DNA of 16,563 nt, taken from Gemmatimonadota bacterium. Its GTDB lineage: Bacteria; Latescibacterota; UBA2968; UBA8231. A model generated the notes under the pieces. That model saw nothing but the letters and a program-made list of their open reading frames with translations, was not told where the DNA came from and searched no databases. This document shows, piece by piece, positions 13,805 to 16,563 of the stretch. Position 1 is the first letter of the stretch. Each line of letters opens with the position of its first letter. The DNA lies in assembly GCA_028875335.1 (NCBI GenBank), contig JAPPEF010000012.1, positions 1 to 16,563 on the forward strand, in the 5' to 3' direction. The position numbers and the translations under genes were made by a program.

Positions 13805-13828
13805 GATGCTAAGTATGCGTAGGGTCAT
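13802..13828 (-). pseudogene. modA: Severed original start of modA (8-codon remnant, MTLRILSI)
   Basis: The ATG at 13828 reads MTLRILSI and stops at TGA, whose bases are the first of the inserted element. Joined on paper across the element at the GATGCTAA copies, the same frame continues directly into VLLLLYPALVAA and the rest of ModA, giving a textbook Sec signal peptide. The ATG lies inside the last codons of the nuclease-helicase gene (20-base overlap), so the two genes were translationally coupled. The TGA overlaps the ATG of the present ORF (TGATG). Confidence 0.72.
13805..13812. repeat. 8-bp target-site duplication, right copy
   Basis: This GATGCTAA matches 13653-13660. On the minus strand it contains the TAG stop codon of the nuclease-helicase gene, so the insertion left that gene's C terminus intact. 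Confidence 0.78.
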
Positions 13829-16184
13829 GGTGCCAGAAATCGGCCAGCGACTGGGCAATATGGGCTGGGTTGCGGACGGAATGCACTGGGTGCCAAGAGG
13901 CAGGAAAGAGCTGGCGGTAGCGGCTTTGTGCAAAGCGGCGATCGACGAGGAGGATAGCGCCGCGGTCGCTCGCGGTGCGGATGACGCGGCCGGCGGCCTG
14001 CAACACGCGGTTCATGCCCGGATAAACGTAAGCATACGCAAAGCCGGGAATCTCGCGCTCGTCGAAATAGTGGCGGATCAGGTCGCGCTCCAAGCACAGT
14101 TGCGGCAGCCCAACGCCGACGACTACTGCACCGACCAACCGCTCGCCGACTAAATCGATCGCCTCGCCGAAGACGCCGCCCATCACCGCGAAACCCACTG
14201 TGTACTGTTCGGGCTGCAATGGCTCTGCGTCGAATGCGGAGAGAAACGCCTCGCGCTGACGGTCGGACATGCCGCTTTCTTGGACGAGAAGGTCGATATC
14301 TGGGTGTGCCTCGGCAAAGCGCGTCGCCACTTCCTCCATGTATTTGTACGAAGGGAAAAAGGCGAGGTAGTTGCCCGCGCGCTGGCTGACGAGGGCGGCG
14401 ATGGACTCGGCGATGTCGTCGTAGCTCTCGCCGCGCTTTTTGTACGTGGTCTCAATGTGGTCGGCCAGTAGCAGGCGCAGGTGTTCGGGCGGGAAGGGCG
14501 AACCAAGGCTCAATAAGGTATCCCCCTCCTCGCCGCCGAGCAGGTCGCGGAAGTACGCCAGCGGCGAGAGCGTGGCCGAGAAGAATACGGCTGCGCAGCC
14601 GCGCGCTAGGGCTTGGCGGATATTGTGCGCTGGATCGAGACAGAAAATTCGGAAGCGAATATCCCGCCCCTGTTTTTCGGTGTATGTGGTATAGTGCTCG
14701 TCGAAAAGCTCGCCGATGCGCTCAAAGCCCAGCAACCGGAAGTAGCACTCGATCAATTCGTCCCAAAAGGGCAAGGCCGCGCCCTGCTCTAGGACCTTCT
14801 CGGCGGCGCGGAGGACGTTGTGGACCAGCGCCATTAAATCCGTCGATAGCTGCGGGCTAATCCAGCACTCGCCGTCGCCTTCTTGCTCGACCTTTTTGCT
14901 GAGCTTGGCAAAGTAGCGGTTGAGGGCGTCGAACTGTTTGCTCAAGTCGGGATGCGTCTTGCCGACTAAGCGCTTTAGTCCAGAGATCTCGGACTTGCAC
15001 AGATCGGCCGAGAACATCTCGCGCGCTCGATCGACGAGGTTGTGCGCCTCGTCAATGAGGAAGGCGTATTGCCCGCTGACGTCTTGGAAGAAGCGCTTGA
15101 GGAAGGCGCGCGGGTCAAAGACGTAGTTGTAATCGCAGATGATGACGTCGCACCACGGCGCGAGATCGAGCGAGAACTCAAAAGGGCAGACGCGGTGCTT
15201 TTGCGCGCATTCCTCGATGAGGGTGCGGGTGAAGGCGTCGTGGCTGAAGATGTCTTCAAGGGCGTCGTTGATGCGGTCGTAGTAGCCGCGGGCGAACTCG
15301 CATTGCTCGGGGTCGCAGGTGCTGCCGCCGTTGGGTTTGAAGCAGATCTTGTCGCGGGCCGTCAGCGTCAGGCTCTTGAGGCGTGCGCCTCCTCCGCGCA
15401 GGTCGTCGATGGCCTTTTCGGCGATTCTGCGTCCGCTGGTTTTGGCCGTCAGGTAGAAGATTTTTTCGGCATGGCCCAGGCCGAGGGCCTTGGCCGCCGG
15501 GAACAGAGTCGAGATGGTTTTGCCGATGCCGGTGGGTGCTTGGGCGAAAGCGCGACCACGACCGTCGATGGTGCGATAGGTGGCCGCGGCTAGATCGCGC
15601 TGGCCGGGCCGGTACTCGGCGAAGGGAAATGCGAGCGCCTCAAGCGAAAGGTCGCGTTCGGCGCACCACTGTTGGTAGATGCGCGCCCAATGCAGGTAGC
15701 GCTCGATGAGATCGGCGCAAAACGCCGCCAGTTCGTCGGACGCAAAGGTGCGGCGGTCCTCGCGGCGCTCATAGGTATCTAACTGAAGGTACGTTAGCTG
15801 GATGTCGATGGTGTCGAGGCCACTTTGTTCGGCGACTATGAAGGCGTAGAGCTTGGCCTGTGCCCAATGCGTTGGGTTTTCATAGATCTCATCGAGGTCG
15901 GCTTCGGTGGTCTTGATTTCCTCGATGAGCACGGCGTCGTCTTCGACGAGCAGGCCGTCGATGCGGGCGCTTATTTCGAGGGTAATCTCGTCGGTCTCGA
16001 CCAAGTAGGAGACAGGCACTTCCGCCTGATAGTCGGCGGGGCGGGCGCGCTGGATCTTCTGGTGGCCGCGCGTTCCTTCCACTAGGCGGTCGGGGCGGGA
16101 AAATCCACCGAAAACCAGATCACCAGAGCGCAGCACGAAGCCGACCAGTTCGCGGACCGAGGTTTTGAGCAGGCGCGGGGGCAT
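13809..16184 (-). CDS. RecB-type nuclease fused to an iron-sulfur XPD/DinG-family DNA helicase
   Basis: This 791-residue protein joins two domains. Residues 1-165 are a PD-(D/E)xK nuclease of the RecB type: H41 in EGTRGHQKIQ, D76 in ARIDGLL, E89 and K91 in LIEEIKTT, and the Q109-Y113 QxxxY motif in QAKLYAF. Residues 185-791 are a superfamily 2 helicase of the XPD/DinG type: Walker A APTGIGKT (216-223), four cysteines for an iron-sulfur cluster (C281, C290, C295, C333), DEAH (378-381), FFSATLSP near 533-540 and QAAGRVIR near 728-735. Such enzymes unwind DNA 5' to 3'; the fused nuclease suggests a role in repair of branched or damaged DNA, in the cytoplasm. It starts at ATG 16184, with no ribosome site but a -10-like box just upstream, so a leaderless message is possible. 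It ends next to modA and once overlapped it. Confidence 0.85.
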   Translation of the reverse strand: MPPRLLKTSVRELVGFVLRSGDLVFGGFSRPDRLVEGTRGHQKIQRARPADYQAEVPVSYLVETDEITLEISARIDGLLVEDDAVLIEEIKTTEADLDEIYENPTHWAQAKLYAFIVAEQSGLDTIDIQLTYLQLDTYERREDRRTFASDELAAFCADLIERYLHWARIYQQWCAERDLSLEALAFPFAEYRPGQRDLAAATYRTIDGRGRAFAQAPTGIGKTISTLFPAAKALGLGHAEKIFYLTAKTSGRRIAEKAIDDLRGGGARLKSLTLTARDKICFKPNGGSTCDPEQCEFARGYYDRINDALEDIFSHDAFTRTLIEECAQKHRVCPFEFSLDLAPWCDVIICDYNYVFDPRAFLKRFFQDVSGQYAFLIDEAHNLVDRAREMFSADLCKSEISGLKRLVGKTHPDLSKQFDALNRYFAKLSKKVEQEGDGECWISPQLSTDLMALVHNVLRAAEKVLEQGAALPFWDELIECYFRLLGFERIGELFDEHYTTYTEKQGRDIRFRIFCLDPAHNIRQALARGCAAVFFSATLSPLAYFRDLLGGEEGDTLLSLGSPFPPEHLRLLLADHIETTYKKRGESYDDIAESIAALVSQRAGNYLAFFPSYKYMEEVATRFAEAHPDIDLLVQESGMSDRQREAFLSAFDAEPLQPEQYTVGFAVMGGVFGEAIDLVGERLVGAVVVGVGLPQLCLERDLIRHYFDEREIPGFAYAYVYPGMNRVLQAAGRVIRTASDRGAILLVDRRFAQSRYRQLFPASWHPVHSVRNPAHIAQSLADFWHHDPTHT

Positions 16185-16195
16185 GGTGTTATAAT
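16165..16195 (+). promoter_or_regulatory. Extended -10 promoter of mtnP
   Basis: TGTTATAAT (16187-16195) is a perfect TATAAT with the TGn extension. A weaker TTGAGC (16165-16170) lies 19 bases upstream. Transcription would begin near 16202, about 37 bases before the mtnP ATG. The box overlaps the divergent helicase gene's start region. Confidence 0.6.
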
Positions 16196-16198
16196 ATA
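16193..16198 (-). promoter_or_regulatory. -10-like box directly upstream of the nuclease-helicase start
   Basis: On the minus strand TATATT (16198-16193, 5 of 6 matches) lies 8 bases before the ATG at 16184. A transcript from it would start at or within a base or two of the ATG. No convincing -35 box is seen at 16-18 bases. It shares bases with the TATAAT of the mtnP promoter. Confidence 0.35.
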
Positions 16199-16238
16199 GG
16201 GTCGCTAGCAGGCACTTGCATTTTCACAGGAGACGATG

Positions 16239-16563
16239 ATGAGTCAATCCGCAGTCTTGGGCGTCATTGGCGGGTCGGGGTTGTACCACATAGAAGGGGT
16301 CGAAACAGTCGCCGAGCACCGGTTAGACACGCCTTTTGGCGCGCCTTCGGACGCCATTGTCGAGGCGCGAATCGGCGACCGCACGGTGCATTTCCTGCCG
16401 AGACATGGCCGGGGACACCGACTGCTGCCGAGCGAAGTCCCTTCGCGCGCCAATATCCACGCACTCAAGCAACTAGGTGTGAACCACGTTTTGGCTATAA
16501 GCGCCTGTGGCATCATGCAGGAGGATATCCGGCCTGGGGACATGATTGTGCCCGACCAGATTT
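16239..16563 (+). CDS. mtnP: S-methyl-5'-thioadenosine phosphorylase (N-terminal part, runs off window)
   Basis: The visible 108 residues match MtnP, which splits methylthioadenosine with phosphate into adenine and methylthioribose-1-phosphate in methionine salvage. Landmarks are the phosphate loop VIGGSGLY (9-16), [20 protein letters not shown] (53-72) with the family's RHGxGH motif, and [20 protein letters not shown] (87-106). Most relatives read SAVGSLRE where this one has SACGIMQE, a small local difference. The frame has two adjacent ATGs at 16236 and 16239. AGGAG at 16228-16232 leaves 6 bases before the second, which I choose, against 3 before the first. The gene is divergent from the nuclease-helicase across a short gap that carries its extended -10 promoter. 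A purine nucleoside phosphorylase is the nearest alternative, but the RHGxGH and PSEVPxRAN motifs favour MtnP. Confidence 0.9.
   Translation, partial: MSQSAVLGVIGGSGLYHIEGVETVAEHRLDTPFGAPSDAIVEARIGDRTVHFLPRHGRGHRLLPSEVPSRANIHALKQLGVNHVLAISACGIMQEDIRPGDMIVPDQI

Overview
The window is bacterial, gene-dense, and looks GC-rich except for one AT-richer islet near 2.35-2.64 kb. Genes are packed with short gaps, 1-20 nt overlaps and several GTG starts. Nothing in it fixes the taxon. The mix of a sulfatase, a GH88-like hydrolase, a PL26/YetA-like protein and enolase-superfamily enzymes is typical of polysaccharide-degrading, often uncultured aquatic or host-associated lineages; that is an inference only. 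No rRNA, tRNA, CRISPR array, phage gene or transposase gene was seen.

Layout. (1) 1-2319, + strand: the C-terminal part of aconitase A, then an enolase-superfamily enzyme with a doubtful third metal ligand. (2) 2269-3032: a 77-bp segment occurs twice and brackets an AT-richer islet with a 69-aa orphan gene; next to it is a small coiled-coil, tail-anchored protein built on an 18-residue repeat. (3) 3192-6261, - strand: an operon of a GH88-like unsaturated uronyl hydrolase, a galactonate-dehydratase-like enzyme and an isochorismatase-family hydrolase, with a good sigma-70 promoter. (4) 6391-10411, + strand, divergent from (3): a PL26/YetA-like rhamnogalacturonan lyase candidate overlapping a formylglycine sulfatase. 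Regions 3 and 4 together look like a cytoplasmic pathway that trims sulfated, uronic-acid-containing oligosaccharides and feeds the sugar acid to a dehydratase. (5) 10408-12940, - strand: a cytidylate kinase-like gene with its own promoter, modC and modB. (6) 12927-13828: modA, interrupted by a palindromic element. (7) 13809-16184, - strand: a RecB-type nuclease fused to an iron-sulfur XPD/DinG helicase. (8) 16239-end, + strand: the start of mtnP.

The most notable observation is at modA. A 144-bp palindromic, MITE-like element (13661-13804) lies between two exact 8-bp copies of GATGCTAA. Removing the element and one copy on paper rebuilds a modA whose signal peptide starts with MTLRILSI, running directly into the present signal-peptide core, with its ATG inside the end of the helicase gene. 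In the present sequence that start reads 8 codons and then meets a TGA at the first bases of the element. The TGA overlaps an ATG (TGATG) in the one frame that reads through the whole element into modA. The gene therefore seems to have been broken by the insertion and re-opened by the element's own start codon, with about 48 element-derived residues placed before the export signal.
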